Shown here piece by piece: positions 7,830-16,082 of a stretch of DNA of 64,000 bases. Under the pieces are notes generated by a model, which was not told where the DNA came from, did not search any database, and saw only the letters and a program-made list of their open reading frames with translations. Source of the stretch: JACNKV01 sp964422145. Its GTDB lineage: Bacteria; Fidelibacterota; Marinisomatia; Marinisomatales; JACNKV01. The position numbers and the translations under genes were made by a program. Position 1 is the stretch's first letter, and every line of letters starts with the position of its first letter. Location of the stretch: NCBI GenBank assembly GCA_964422145.1, contig CAYQZV010000003.1, positions 1 to 64,000 on the forward strand, written 5' to 3'.

Positions 7830-8879
7830 TTATTTGTAATGCAATTCTCCGTGAGTGGTTAGTTTTTCAAGCCATTCAATCGGGCAGACTAAATCCGTGG
7901 CATGTCGAACGAATGTCACTCCCGATTTAGCGGGCGGTAATGGATGAACGGGTTTATTCAAGGCCAGATCAATGACCAATTTCGGTAGATTTTGCTCAGC
8001 GCCGGTACACAGAAATACCCATGCCGGGAAACGCGGATTGATCTCGAGCAGGTGCATATCTTTTGTTTTTCGATCCTGCAATATTTCTAATTCGCAGGGA
8101 CCGGACCATTTTAGGGTTTTGATGATCTTTTGAGACAGTTTATACAACTCATCATTTTTTAATGTGATAGCAGCCCAAGCTTTCCCCTTATCCGTGAGCC
8201 GCGTTTTTCGGATCGGTACAGCTCCCATCAGATTACCGTCCCTATCAGCAACGCAGCACACATCGAATTCGTCTGCGTCCAGCACTTCCTGAAAGATAAT
8301 GGGATATCCCCACTTGGTTTTCATTTCCTCAGTACGACAAAGGACATCCGTTTTTGTACGGCATTTCACTGCCTCGTAAAAAACACCTTTCACCATCAAA
8401 GGAAGTTTCAATTCATCAATCGCGTCATCTATTTCTTCCGGAGATTTAATAATGATGGTCTTTGGTGTATGTATTCCATTCTCTTCGCAAAATTCTGTTA
8501 AGACACTTTTCTTTACTTTTTGAGAAACTTCCTTTTTAGGTAAAAATACTGAGATGCCTGCTTCTTTTAATTGAGTTTCAATCGATTGATATAATCCTAA
8601 TTCACTATCTAATGTTGGAATGATCACGTCGATTCGATGTTGATCATGGATATATAGTATTCGCTCAAGAATAAATGCGCTGCTTGTGTTTGGATAAGGG
8701 ATCAGATAGGTGTGATCTAAGAGTTCTTCGTCATATATCCCTGTGTCCATAACATCATAAGCCAAACCGATGATTTTACCATCCCAACCGTTTGGGTGTT
8801 TTAAACTGCGAATTACACCAATCCCAGGCGCAGGATTATCCGAGGCATGAAGTCCGGTAATGGCTACATTAATTCCCAT
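7830..8879 (-). CDS. ATP-grasp ligase, CarB-like
   Basis: 349 residues. An N-terminal pre-ATP-grasp Rossmann region (about 1-100, INVAITGLHASDNPAPGIGVIRSL) is followed by the ATP-grasp domain, with a lysine-bearing strand (LPLMVKG), the FQEVLDADEFDV segment and the metal-binding end LLEINPRFP. Such enzymes join a carboxylate to an amine or thiol through an acyl phosphate. The start codon overlaps the stop of the PqqD-like gene (TAATG), so translation is coupled. With the downstream decarboxylase the pair recalls BtrJ/BtrK of butirosin synthesis, in which BtrJ loads glutamate on a carrier and BtrK decarboxylates it; that parallel is my inference. Confidence 0.85.
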   Translation of the reverse strand: MGINVAITGLHASDNPAPGIGVIRSLKHPNGWDGKIIGLAYDVMDTGIYDEELLDHTYLIPYPNTSSAFILERILYIHDQHRIDVIIPTLDSELGLYQSIETQLKEAGISVFLPKKEVSQKVKKSVLTEFCEENGIHTPKTIIIKSPEEIDDAIDELKLPLMVKGVFYEAVKCRTKTDVLCRTEEMKTKWGYPIIFQEVLDADEFDVCCVADRDGNLMGAVPIRKTRLTDKGKAWAAITLKNDELYKLSQKIIKTLKWSGPCELEILQDRKTKDMHLLEINPRFPAWVFLCTGAEQNLPKLVIDLALNKPVHPLPPAKSGVTFVRHATDLVCPIEWLEKLTTHGELHYK

Positions 8880-9124
8880 TAATTGATCAGCTCCGCTTTT
8901 TTTAATTCGCGAACAAAGTCATCTAAATCTTTGCGAGCAGTTTCTTCTGTGATTTCAAATTCTTCTGTAAGCAACTCAAGAAGGTTAATTAACGATGTTC
9001 CTTCTTCCAATTTTTTAAAGATAAAACTACCGGTTTCATTTAAGGTGTATGTTAATCCAGTACTGTGATCAAATAAAAATCCGCTGTCGCTCAGCGTTAA
9101 TGTGGATTTAAAAACTTTACTCAT
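8879..9124 (-). CDS. PqqD-like protein (RiPP recognition element fold)
   Basis: 81 residues with the PqqD family pattern: two beta strands holding FLFDHSTGLTYTLNETGSFIFKKLEEGTS followed by three helices (LLELLTEEFEI; ARKDLDDFVRELKKAELI). PqqD-type proteins bind leader peptides and hand them to modifying enzymes, although many relatives have no known peptide. A good ribosome site (AAGGAAT) sits 5 bases before the ATG. It is stop/start coupled to the ATP-grasp gene. No short precursor gene is obvious next to it; the candidates for its ligand are the decarboxylase N-terminus and the small secreted protein encoded immediately upstream. Confidence 0.85.
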   Translation of the reverse strand: MSKVFKSTLTLSDSGFLFDHSTGLTYTLNETGSFIFKKLEEGTSLINLLELLTEEFEITEETARKDLDDFVRELKKAELIN

Positions 9125-9168
9125 ATTGCATTCCTTAGATTTTTTGATTTTTTTCCATATTTATCAAA

Positions 9169-9606
9169 TTAATTGTCATATCCTTTCATGATATTCAATA
9201 ATCCGGATTTATACACTAACAGGTCATCTAAATGGAATCCGTTGGTTTTACACCAGTGGCAATAGTCTAATACGCAATCTATTTTGTCGACTTTTTTTCC
9301 CCATAATGCTGCTTCAAAACTTCCACCTAGCATTGATTGTTCTACATTTATCACTTTCGAAAAACTGCCTTTAGCTAAATGAAGCTGTTCATGATTGCCG
9401 TACGTGTTGTAATCAATAGTTCCATAGGGATACATGGATATACCGAGCCATACTGGTTCTTGGGCTGTGTACCCTTCAATATTGACTTTTATCGGCCAGC
9501 CATGGTCTGAATCCAAAACAATCTCAACCGTCATAGTTGATGTATCTTGGGCGGTTAAAATGGAAATTATAACAAATATAACTGCAATCAACGTGTACTT
9601 CTTCAT
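9169..9606 (-). CDS. small secreted protein with a Cys cluster
   Basis: 145 residues with a signal peptide (about 1-19, ending ILTAQ). The mature part begins with a beta-rich section (TMTVEIVLDSDHGWPIKVNIEGY) and has three Cys close together near the C-terminus (DCVLDYCHWC), then a hydrophobic tail. I do not recognise the family. The start codon overlaps the stop of the outer-membrane protein gene by one base, and the PqqD-like gene follows after 44 bases. It is the only small product in the unit and could be the molecule that is modified or delivered, which is speculative. Confidence 0.7.
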   Translation of the reverse strand: MKKYTLIAVIFVIISILTAQDTSTMTVEIVLDSDHGWPIKVNIEGYTAQEPVWLGISMYPYGTIDYNTYGNHEQLHLAKGSFSKVINVEQSMLGGSFEAALWGKKVDKIDCVLDYCHWCKTNGFHLDDLLVYKSGLLNIMKGYDN

Positions 9607-10619
9607 TAAAATCTTCCTTGTAATCCGATGCCAATATAATCGACAAAGTAATGAGGAATGTTCATTCCTTCATCATCAGCATATTCTTGTCTATACCTAT
9701 GTTTTGACCAAACCCCTGTAATCATCCAATTGGTTAACAATCGAAATGAGATATTCACATTGGATAATGAAACAAGCCAATCAGGATTGTTGTTGATAAT
9801 CATTACGTATGGATCAATTGAATATCGGCTTTGTCCCTTGGATAGAGTTATTCCAATATCAAGATTTTCAATCGGTTTCCAGTTCCAAATTCCAGTAGTC
9901 ATAAAATTGGAGTCATCCTCTATCTTTTGAAGCATCTGCCCTAATGTAAAACTATGATTTCTCAGTTGTTTACTTATTGAATATGTAATCTGAGAAGCAT
10001 TGATTCCATGATAAAATGAAGATGTGGTTACAGTCGTATCGATACTACCGGGATTTAAGATCGTTGAGTCGATCTGAGAAATCGTTGTTTTCGTCCAATC
10101 ATAATAGTCATTGAACTGAAAACGTAAAATGGAAGTTGAATATCCAACCCATGAAAGATCACCGGATATCATCATTCCTGTTATAAATCCCTGCTGATAA
10201 TTCTGTTCATCGGTACTGGTTGTTATGTGCCAAGTAGGATTAGGACTCTCATAACTCTCGTAACTTTTTTCGTTTGTCGGTGTGAATACAATTCCAACAA
10301 TACCGCCGATATTGATTTTAGAATTGATCCAAAAATGATCTTTTGCAAATATATTCGTTTGAGAGTATGAACTGGAATCTGACGTGATCTCAACCGACTC
10401 AATCGACAATGTGAATCGATCCTTCCATCGTTTGTCCATTGATAAATAACCCATTTTAGATTGATACTGGGCTCCTGATGAATACTCTCCATGCGTGTAG
10501 TACCCGCCGACGGTCAAATTCCATGGATATAAAAAACTTGAAATGGGTCCAGCGGATGTAGGATCATTTACAAAAAAGATCGAAATCAACGTCGTCCATT
10601 TTATTAGTTGTTTCGTCAT
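9606..10619 (-). CDS. outer-membrane beta-barrel protein
   Basis: 337 residues. An N-terminal signal-like segment is followed by many amphipathic, alternating strands rich in Tyr, Trp, Ser and Thr, with strand-turn patterns such as NLTVGGYYTHGEYSSG and FTLSIESVEITSD, and a C-terminal aromatic residue (GIGLQGRF). These are the hallmarks of an outer-membrane barrel. No specific family is recognised. It lies 11 bases after the sorting-tail protein and overlaps the small secreted protein by one base, so the three are surely co-transcribed; a role as an export or anchoring partner is an inference. Confidence 0.75.
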   Translation of the reverse strand: MTKQLIKWTTLISIFFVNDPTSAGPISSFLYPWNLTVGGYYTHGEYSSGAQYQSKMGYLSMDKRWKDRFTLSIESVEITSDSSSYSQTNIFAKDHFWINSKINIGGIVGIVFTPTNEKSYESYESPNPTWHITTSTDEQNYQQGFITGMMISGDLSWVGYSTSILRFQFNDYYDWTKTTISQIDSTILNPGSIDTTVTTSSFYHGINASQITYSISKQLRNHSFTLGQMLQKIEDDSNFMTTGIWNWKPIENLDIGITLSKGQSRYSIDPYVMIINNNPDWLVSLSNVNISFRLLTNWMITGVWSKHRYRQEYADDEGMNIPHYFVDYIGIGLQGRF

Positions 10620-10630
10620 AATAATCTCAT

Positions 10631-11629
10631 TTATTTAAGCAATACCATTGGACGGGAATACGTTTCGGTATCAGTCTCAACTCGGTAATAATACACTCCG
10701 GTTGGCATTCGATTCCCTCGCTGATTATGACCGAACCAAGTGAATTGATAATTGCCCTGTGTTAAATATTTATCACAAAGTGTAAAGATTTCCTGCCCCG
10801 CAGCCGTATAGATTTTGACGGTTACATTTGAAGATGATACGATGGCAATCGGAATCTGAGTCATAGGATTAAACGGATTGGGGAAATTTCTTCCCACGAT
10901 AAAATCGTTTGGTAAGTCATGATGGATAACGGATACCGATTCGTCGCATTGTAAAACATTCAGCGTATACAATTCATTTTCGTAGTCATATAAGTTGTAT
11001 ACAATCTCTTTTTGCGGATCTGTGTCTATATTTCCAACATAAGGACCGGCAATATATCCATTTAACAAACTGCTCTCCCATTCGGTTGTACCCGTAGTAG
11101 AATCCAAAATATAAATTTTGCTTGTGTAAGTTGTAGTTTCAGAATCATAATCATTCACGCCAAAAAGAATTTCTTTCTCATTATCACTATCTAAATTTTG
11201 ATAATCAAGAAAATACACAGCACCGGGGGTCTCATCTGTTTCCCATAGCGGTGCTGTTCCAAGAATAGGCCAAGCAGAAATCTTGCATCTGTACGCTGGG
11301 TCGTATGTTGTCGAATAAATCAACGCAAAATCCATATTCATTTCGTCTGAATGATATACATCCCAAATGGTTAAATAATCATAATCCTCGTCGGTAATTT
11401 CCCAAGTAACATCAAAATTATTCCCCCCATCATAAACCGTCATTGTATTATACAACACTTTCACAATATCATTGATACCATCATCATTAAAATCAAAATA
11501 AATAATCCCTACTTCAGACACATCTTGATAAACTTGCCATTCTAAAGAATATTGAGCATTTAAAGTTGTTAAGAAAGTGATATATACAAGAATTCCTGTG
11601 ATTACTCTTTTAATTCGTCCCAATTTCAT
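10631..11629 (-). CDS. secreted protein with FlgD-like/type IX-style sorting tail
   Basis: 332 residues with a signal peptide (about 1-25, ending TLNAQ). Residues about 30-230 carry repeated acidic strands (YFDFNDDGINDIVKV, DYQNLDSDNEKEILFGVND, YVGNIDTDPQKEIVYNLYD) of the FG-GAP/VCBS propeller type. Residues about 250-332 form an Ig-like FlgD/Por-secretion tail: NFPNPFNPMTQIPIAI, VKIYTAAGQEI, PTGVYYYRVETD and the end RPMVLLK. Such tails direct export to the surface in FCB bacteria. It is the first gene of the 11629-4407 unit. Confidence 0.85.
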   Translation of the reverse strand: MKLGRIKRVITGILVYITFLTTLNAQYSLEWQVYQDVSEVGIIYFDFNDDGINDIVKVLYNTMTVYDGGNNFDVTWEITDEDYDYLTIWDVYHSDEMNMDFALIYSTTYDPAYRCKISAWPILGTAPLWETDETPGAVYFLDYQNLDSDNEKEILFGVNDYDSETTTYTSKIYILDSTTGTTEWESSLLNGYIAGPYVGNIDTDPQKEIVYNLYDYENELYTLNVLQCDESVSVIHHDLPNDFIVGRNFPNPFNPMTQIPIAIVSSSNVTVKIYTAAGQEIFTLCDKYLTQGNYQFTWFGHNQRGNRMPTGVYYYRVETDTETYSRPMVLLK

Positions 11630-11654
11630 AGATAATATCCCAATAATGATGGCG

Positions 11655-11712
11655 TGAATTTACAGTCTAATTTGTATTTTTAGACCCAGTTTCTTGCAAA
11701 TAGTTAAATTCA
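11655..11712. repeat. nested inverted repeats in the leader of the seven-gene unit
   Basis: Outer 8-bp arms TGAATTTA (11655-11662) and TAAATTCA (11705-11712) enclose inner 6-bp arms GTCTAA (11665-11670) and TTAGAC (11680-11685). They lie 26 to 83 bases upstream of the 11629 start codon, in what should be the promoter or 5' leader. They may be operator sites or a leader RNA structure. Confidence 0.35.
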
Positions 11713-11752
11713 TTTTCGCAGGGCATAATACAAACAAAACAGCAAGATTATA

Positions 11753-11791
11753 TTTGGAGTCTTACGAAGATAATCAACGCAAGACTCCAAA
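11753..11791 (-). terminator. stem-loop ending the metal-efflux operon
   Basis: Perfect 11-bp arms TTTGGAGTCTT / AAGACTCCAAA with a 17-base loop, 10 bases after the stop of the Cys-rich gene. On the minus strand no strong T-tract follows, so it may act as an mRNA 3'-end stabiliser rather than a strict intrinsic terminator. Confidence 0.55.
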
Positions 11792-11800
11792 TTTATACGG

Positions 11801-12175
11801 TTATTTTTTCTCGCAACATGATTTGTCGTGAGATTTCCCTCCAAACATCCAACCGAAAAATCCTTTATTCTTCTTGCAATCTTTGGGTTTGCAATCATCT
11901 TTGGATTTACTGCATTTCATTTCGGTATCACATTTGTCTTTTGGGCACTCAGAAGACTCTTTTTTACATGAAGTTTCTTCTTTACAATGGCTTTTTGCCT
12001 TTTTGGAACATTGTGATTTCCCTAGTTCACCTTTACAGTGTTTATCAGTTTCTGCACCGGCAGATTTATCACATTGTGTATGAGCAGCCTTACTTTTTTT
12101 ACATGATGTTTGTTCTTGTGCACTAATCATTGCTACGGACAGTAGCATGATAAGTACAATCGTTATCTGTTTCAT
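11801..12175 (-). CDS. secreted Cys/Lys-rich protein, probable metal sponge
   Basis: 124 residues: a signal peptide (about 1-19, ending MISAQ), then a low-complexity region packed with Lys and Asp/Glu and 13 Cys spaced every 4 to 8 residues (SCKK, TQC, KHC, SQC, SHC, TSC and so on), ending CCEKK. A short hydrophobic patch GFFGWMFGG lies near the C-terminus. This composition suggests binding of soft metal ions in the periplasm. It is the last gene of the Cus-type operon, 25 bases after the heavy-metal-domain lipoprotein. The function is inferred from composition and context. Confidence 0.7.
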   Translation of the reverse strand: MKQITIVLIMLLSVAMISAQEQTSCKKSKAAHTQCDKSAGAETDKHCKGELGKSQCSKKAKSHCKEETSCKKESSECPKDKCDTEMKCSKSKDDCKPKDCKKNKGFFGWMFGGKSHDKSCCEKK

Positions 12176-12200
12176 GGTTTTCCTTTCGTATTGTATTAAT

Positions 12201-12539
12201 TTATTTTAACCGCATCGGTTTGAGTTTCATTCCGCATTCATTGCAGCTTCCGGATTGATCCGATCTAATATGACTATGGATGAGCATCGGACATCCGTAA
12301 TAGTCTTTATTATCTTCAGATGTTATCACGCCGGCGACCAGTTTCATACCGCATTCTTCGCATTGACCGGGTTCACGATGATGTACGTGCTTATGACTGT
12401 CCATCGGACAAGTATAATAGATCAGCTTTTCACTTTGAGGAGCGGTATGTTTTGCAACGGATGCTTCACTTTTCTTTTCACATCCTGCAATCAGTACAAT
12501 CATACCGATAATGACAATAAGCAGTTTACTTCGTTTCAT
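12201..12539 (-). CDS. lipoprotein with two heavy-metal-binding domains
   Basis: 112 residues. The signal ends in a lipobox (VLIAGC), so the mature protein should be lipid-anchored. Two repeats of the short heavy-metal-binding domain follow: YTCPMDSHKHVHHREPGQCEECGMKL and YGCPMLIHSHIRSDQSGSCNECGMKL (given here only as the pattern YxCPM...C..CGMKL). This domain is common in CusB-type adaptors and copper ATPases. The gene overlaps the pump gene by 14 bases. It probably collects copper or silver in the periplasm for the efflux pump. Confidence 0.85.
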   Translation of the reverse strand: MKRSKLLIVIIGMIVLIAGCEKKSEASVAKHTAPQSEKLIYYTCPMDSHKHVHHREPGQCEECGMKLVAGVITSEDNKDYYGCPMLIHSHIRSDQSGSCNECGMKLKPMRLK

Positions 12540-15500
12540 GTTTCATTCCTTTCGATTTGTTTAATTCTAATTCTTTCCACGCTGTATAAATAGTTGGAAC
12601 AATAAATGTAGTTAAAATGGCAAATAACATGCCGCCAAAAGACGGAATCGCCATCGGGATCATCACATCAGCTCCGCGTCCGGATGATGTTAAAATCGGC
12701 ATCAGAGCAATAAGTGTCGTTGCTGTTGTCATCATCGCAGGACGAATACGTCTCTTTGCAGCTTCGACGGCTGCGGTACGTACAGCCTTGATCGTTTTTG
12801 GTTTATCATTTGCAAATTGCTGTTCAAGATATGTACTGATCAAAACACCATCATCCGTGGCAATACCAAACAAAGCCAAAAATCCGACCCAAACTGCAAC
12901 GCTTAAGTTAATCGGTTTCATTTGGAATACCTCTCTTATATTTTCACCGAATATTCCAAAATTCATAAACCAATCCTGACCGTACAGCCACACCATAATG
13001 AAACCGCCTGACCATGCAACAAATATCCCGCTGAATACGATGAGTGTAGTCGAAACTCGTTTGAATTTAAAATAGAGGATCAAGAAGATAATCGTCAAGG
13101 CTAACGGCATGACCACCGCCAATTTTTTTGATGCTCTTATTTGACTTTCATACGAACCGATAAACGTATAACTCATTCCTGCTGGAACGTACAAATCCTT
13201 GGATGCAATTAAAGACTCCAAGTAAGATTGTGCTGACTCAACGACATCGACTTCTGCCCAAGTGGATAATTTGTCGAACAAGACGTAACCGACTAAAAAC
13301 GTGTCCTCACTCTTGATGACTTGCGGTCCTTTGACATAGTTGATTGATGCCAGTTGTCCCAATGGAATTTGGACACCGTCTTGTCCTGGGACCAATACCT
13401 TCTTCAGAGATTCCATATCACTCCGATAATCACGCAAATACCGAACTCTTACCGGGTATCGCTCTCGCCCTTCAACCGTCGTGGTGATGGGTGTCCCGCC
13501 GATGGCGACTTCAATGATTTGCTGAACAGTGCCCATCGGAATCCCGTAGCGAGCAATGGCTAATCGATCTACGTCAATTTCCAGATATGGTTTCCCGACA
13601 ATTCTGTCTGCAAAGACCATTTCGCTTTTGACACCGGGAACGTCTTTTAAGTGTTTCTCAAGTTCAAAACCAAATGACTCAATGGTGGAGAGATCATGAC
13701 CTTTAATTTTTATGCCCATTGGTGCTCGTATTCCGCTTTGGAGCATGACCAATCTCGCGGATATCGGCTGAAGCTTCGGTGCCGAGGTTGTTCCCGGAAT
13801 TTGTGCTACTTTGACTAAGTCATCCCAAATGTCATCTCCGGTTTTGATATGATCCCGCCATTGCCGGACTCGTTTTCCGTCTTCATCTCGACCATATTCC
13901 GGTTTGTAGGCGATAATCGTTTCGATCATACTTAATGGTGCCGGATCTAACGGTGAATCAACCCGTCCGATTTTCCCGACAACGGATTCAACTTCCGGAA
14001 CGGAATACAATGCTTTATCCAATGTTTGAAGTACATCAATAGATTCTTCCATCCCAGCATGAGGCATCGTCGTCGGCATGTACAAAAATGACCCTTCATC
14101 CAACGGCGGCATGAATTCTTTACCGAGTCCCGGAAATGCATGATTTGCCGCCACATACGGTCGAGATGATTTGATAAAATTGGGCATCCATCCTGCTAAA
14201 GAGTCAAAACCCAGCCAAATCACTAACCCAAATACGGTTACGATCATCGGAACCGACAATGCTTGTTTTTTGTGATCAAGTGACCACCGAAGCATTTTTG
14301 GGTAAATCTTTGTAAATCCAATGATGATTCCCATGATAAAGGTAATTAACATCCCTGCAAATATGAAATTCAGCCAAAATCCTTTTTGCAACCCTAATGG
14401 TGCCCAAGTTGATGCCAACACCAAAATTACGAGTATAACGATGATTGCATTTCCAAGCCACGGAAATCGTTTCAGGATTTCAATATTGACTCGTTTTCGT
14501 TTTTTCCTTTTGGACATGAGCAAATCTGCGAATACCGGTAAAATCACCAAAGCAATGATCACTGATGAGATCAGCGCAAAGGTTTTTGTATAAGCCAACG
14601 GTTTAAATAATTTTCCCTCAGCACCGATCATAGTAAAGATAGGTAGGAAACTGATTACCGTTGTTGAAACGGCCGTTAACACGGCACTCCCAACTTCCGA
14701 TACCGCTTTGAAGATGACATCTTTGGAATGCGTTTTCGCTCGATCAAGATGTTTCAAGATGTTTTCAGTCACCACGATTCCCATATCAACGATGGTTCCG
14801 ATCGCAATAGCAACCCCTGATAACGCTACAATATTCGCATCAACTTTGAATATTTTCATTCCGATAAAGACAAACAACACCGTAATCGGCAGCATTCCGG
14901 ATATCAACATGGATGAACGAAAATGCATTACCATGATGAGAATGACGATCATCGTGATCAGGATTTCATCTCTTAATGCATGATTGAGAGTGTTCAACGT
15001 TTCATGGATCAATTTGGTTCTGTCGTAAAACGGGATGATCGTAACCTGACTCTCAGTTCCATCTTCTAAAATTTTTCGCGGTAAGCCGGGTGCAATCTCT
15101 TTGATCTTTTCTTTCACATTCTTGATAGTTGCCAACGGATTTTCTCCATACCGTGTAACAACAACACCTCCGACAACTTCTGCGCCTTCTTTATCCAAAA
15201 CACCTCGGCGTAATGCCGGACCTAATGTTACATGAGCAATATCTTTGATATAGATTGGCACATTTTCACGCGACTTGACAACGGTGTATTCAATATCTTC
15301 TACCGATTCAATGAATCCCAGACCTCGAATCATATATTCCACACGATTGACTTCGATGGTTCTAGCACCTACATCTAAATTGGATTGCCGGACGGCATTA
15401 AAGACTTCTGTTAACTGAACACCGTGTTCACGCATAGCAACAGGATTAACATCAATTTGATATTCTTTGTGGAATCCTCCAATCGATGCTACTTCAGAAA

Positions 15501-16077
15501 CCCCTTCTGCTGATTGCAATGCGTATCGAACCGTCCAGTCCTGGATACTTCTTAATTCATCTAATCCCCATCCGCCGGTTGGCTGATTGTTTTCATCCCT
15601 GCCTTCCAATGTGTACCAAAACACTTGTCCTAATGCAGTCGCATCAGGACCTAATGTAGGTGAAACGTCCTTGGGAACAGTACCTGCAGGAAGCGAATTA
15701 AGTTTTTCTAAAATCCGTGATCGTGACCAATAGAAATCCACATGTTCATCAAAAATGATATACACGGTTGAAAAACCAAACATGGAATAGGATCGGATGG
15801 TTTTCACATTGGGAATTCCCAATAATGCCGTTGTTAACGGATAGGTGATCTGATCTTCGATATCCTGCGGACTTCTACCGGACCATTTTGTAAAAACGAT
15901 CTGCTGATTTTCACCGATATCAGGAATTGCATCCACAGGAACAGGATCACGCGGAATACCGCCCAAATTCCAGTCAAATGGAGCCACCATGATCCCCCAC
16001 ATCACTACACCGATCAGAAGGATATAAACGACTAACCGATTATTGAGAAAGTAACGTATAATATTATCTAACATCAT
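12526..16077 (-). CDS. cusA: CusA-type heavy-metal RND efflux pump
   Basis: 1183 residues, an RND pump of the heavy-metal (HME) class. Visible are the N-terminal helix and porter start (DPVPVDAIPDIGENQQIVFTKW given as pattern), DVSPTLGPDATALGQVFWYTL, the transmembrane acidic stretch VALSGVAIAIGTIVDMGIVVTENIL and the second half ALFGIATDDGVLISTYLEQQF. It exports monovalent copper/silver or divalent metals by proton antiport. It is longer than CusA (about 1047): between the two halves there is an extra stretch with two to three additional hydrophobic segments (about residues 545-640). It lies 5 bases after the adaptor gene. Metal choice cannot be fixed by eye. Confidence 0.93.
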   Translation of the reverse strand: MMLDNIIRYFLNNRLVVYILLIGVVMWGIMVAPFDWNLGGIPRDPVPVDAIPDIGENQQIVFTKWSGRSPQDIEDQITYPLTTALLGIPNVKTIRSYSMFGFSTVYIIFDEHVDFYWSRSRILEKLNSLPAGTVPKDVSPTLGPDATALGQVFWYTLEGRDENNQPTGGWGLDELRSIQDWTVRYALQSAEGVSEVASIGGFHKEYQIDVNPVAMREHGVQLTEVFNAVRQSNLDVGARTIEVNRVEYMIRGLGFIESVEDIEYTVVKSRENVPIYIKDIAHVTLGPALRRGVLDKEGAEVVGGVVVTRYGENPLATIKNVKEKIKEIAPGLPRKILEDGTESQVTIIPFYDRTKLIHETLNTLNHALRDEILITMIVILIMVMHFRSSMLISGMLPITVLFVFIGMKIFKVDANIVALSGVAIAIGTIVDMGIVVTENILKHLDRAKTHSKDVIFKAVSEVGSAVLTAVSTTVISFLPIFTMIGAEGKLFKPLAYTKTFALISSVIIALVILPVFADLLMSKRKKRKRVNIEILKRFPWLGNAIIVILVILVLASTWAPLGLQKGFWLNFIFAGMLITFIMGIIIGFTKIYPKMLRWSLDHKKQALSVPMIVTVFGLVIWLGFDSLAGWMPNFIKSSRPYVAANHAFPGLGKEFMPPLDEGSFLYMPTTMPHAGMEESIDVLQTLDKALYSVPEVESVVGKIGRVDSPLDPAPLSMIETIIAYKPEYGRDEDGKRVRQWRDHIKTGDDIWDDLVKVAQIPGTTSAPKLQPISARLVMLQSGIRAPMGIKIKGHDLSTIESFGFELEKHLKDVPGVKSEMVFADRIVGKPYLEIDVDRLAIARYGIPMGTVQQIIEVAIGGTPITTTVEGRERYPVRVRYLRDYRSDMESLKKVLVPGQDGVQIPLGQLASINYVKGPQVIKSEDTFLVGYVLFDKLSTWAEVDVVESAQSYLESLIASKDLYVPAGMSYTFIGSYESQIRASKKLAVVMPLALTIIFLILYFKFKRVSTTLIVFSGIFVAWSGGFIMVWLYGQDWFMNFGIFGENIREVFQMKPINLSVAVWVGFLALFGIATDDGVLISTYLEQQFANDKPKTIKAVRTAAVEAAKRRIRPAMMTTATTLIALMPILTSSGRGADVMIPMAIPSFGGMLFAILTTFIVPTIYTAWKELELNKSKGMKHETK

Positions 16078-16082
16078 TCAAC

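Noticed and set aside
4407..11629. Classical PQQ or lasso-peptide cluster
   Set aside because: There is no PqqA, radical SAM enzyme, lasso cyclase or transglutaminase-like protease; only the PqqD-like fold is shared.
11710..11898. Minus-strand 62-codon frame near the end of the metal operon
   Set aside because: It overlaps the Cys-rich gene and the terminator stem in another frame.
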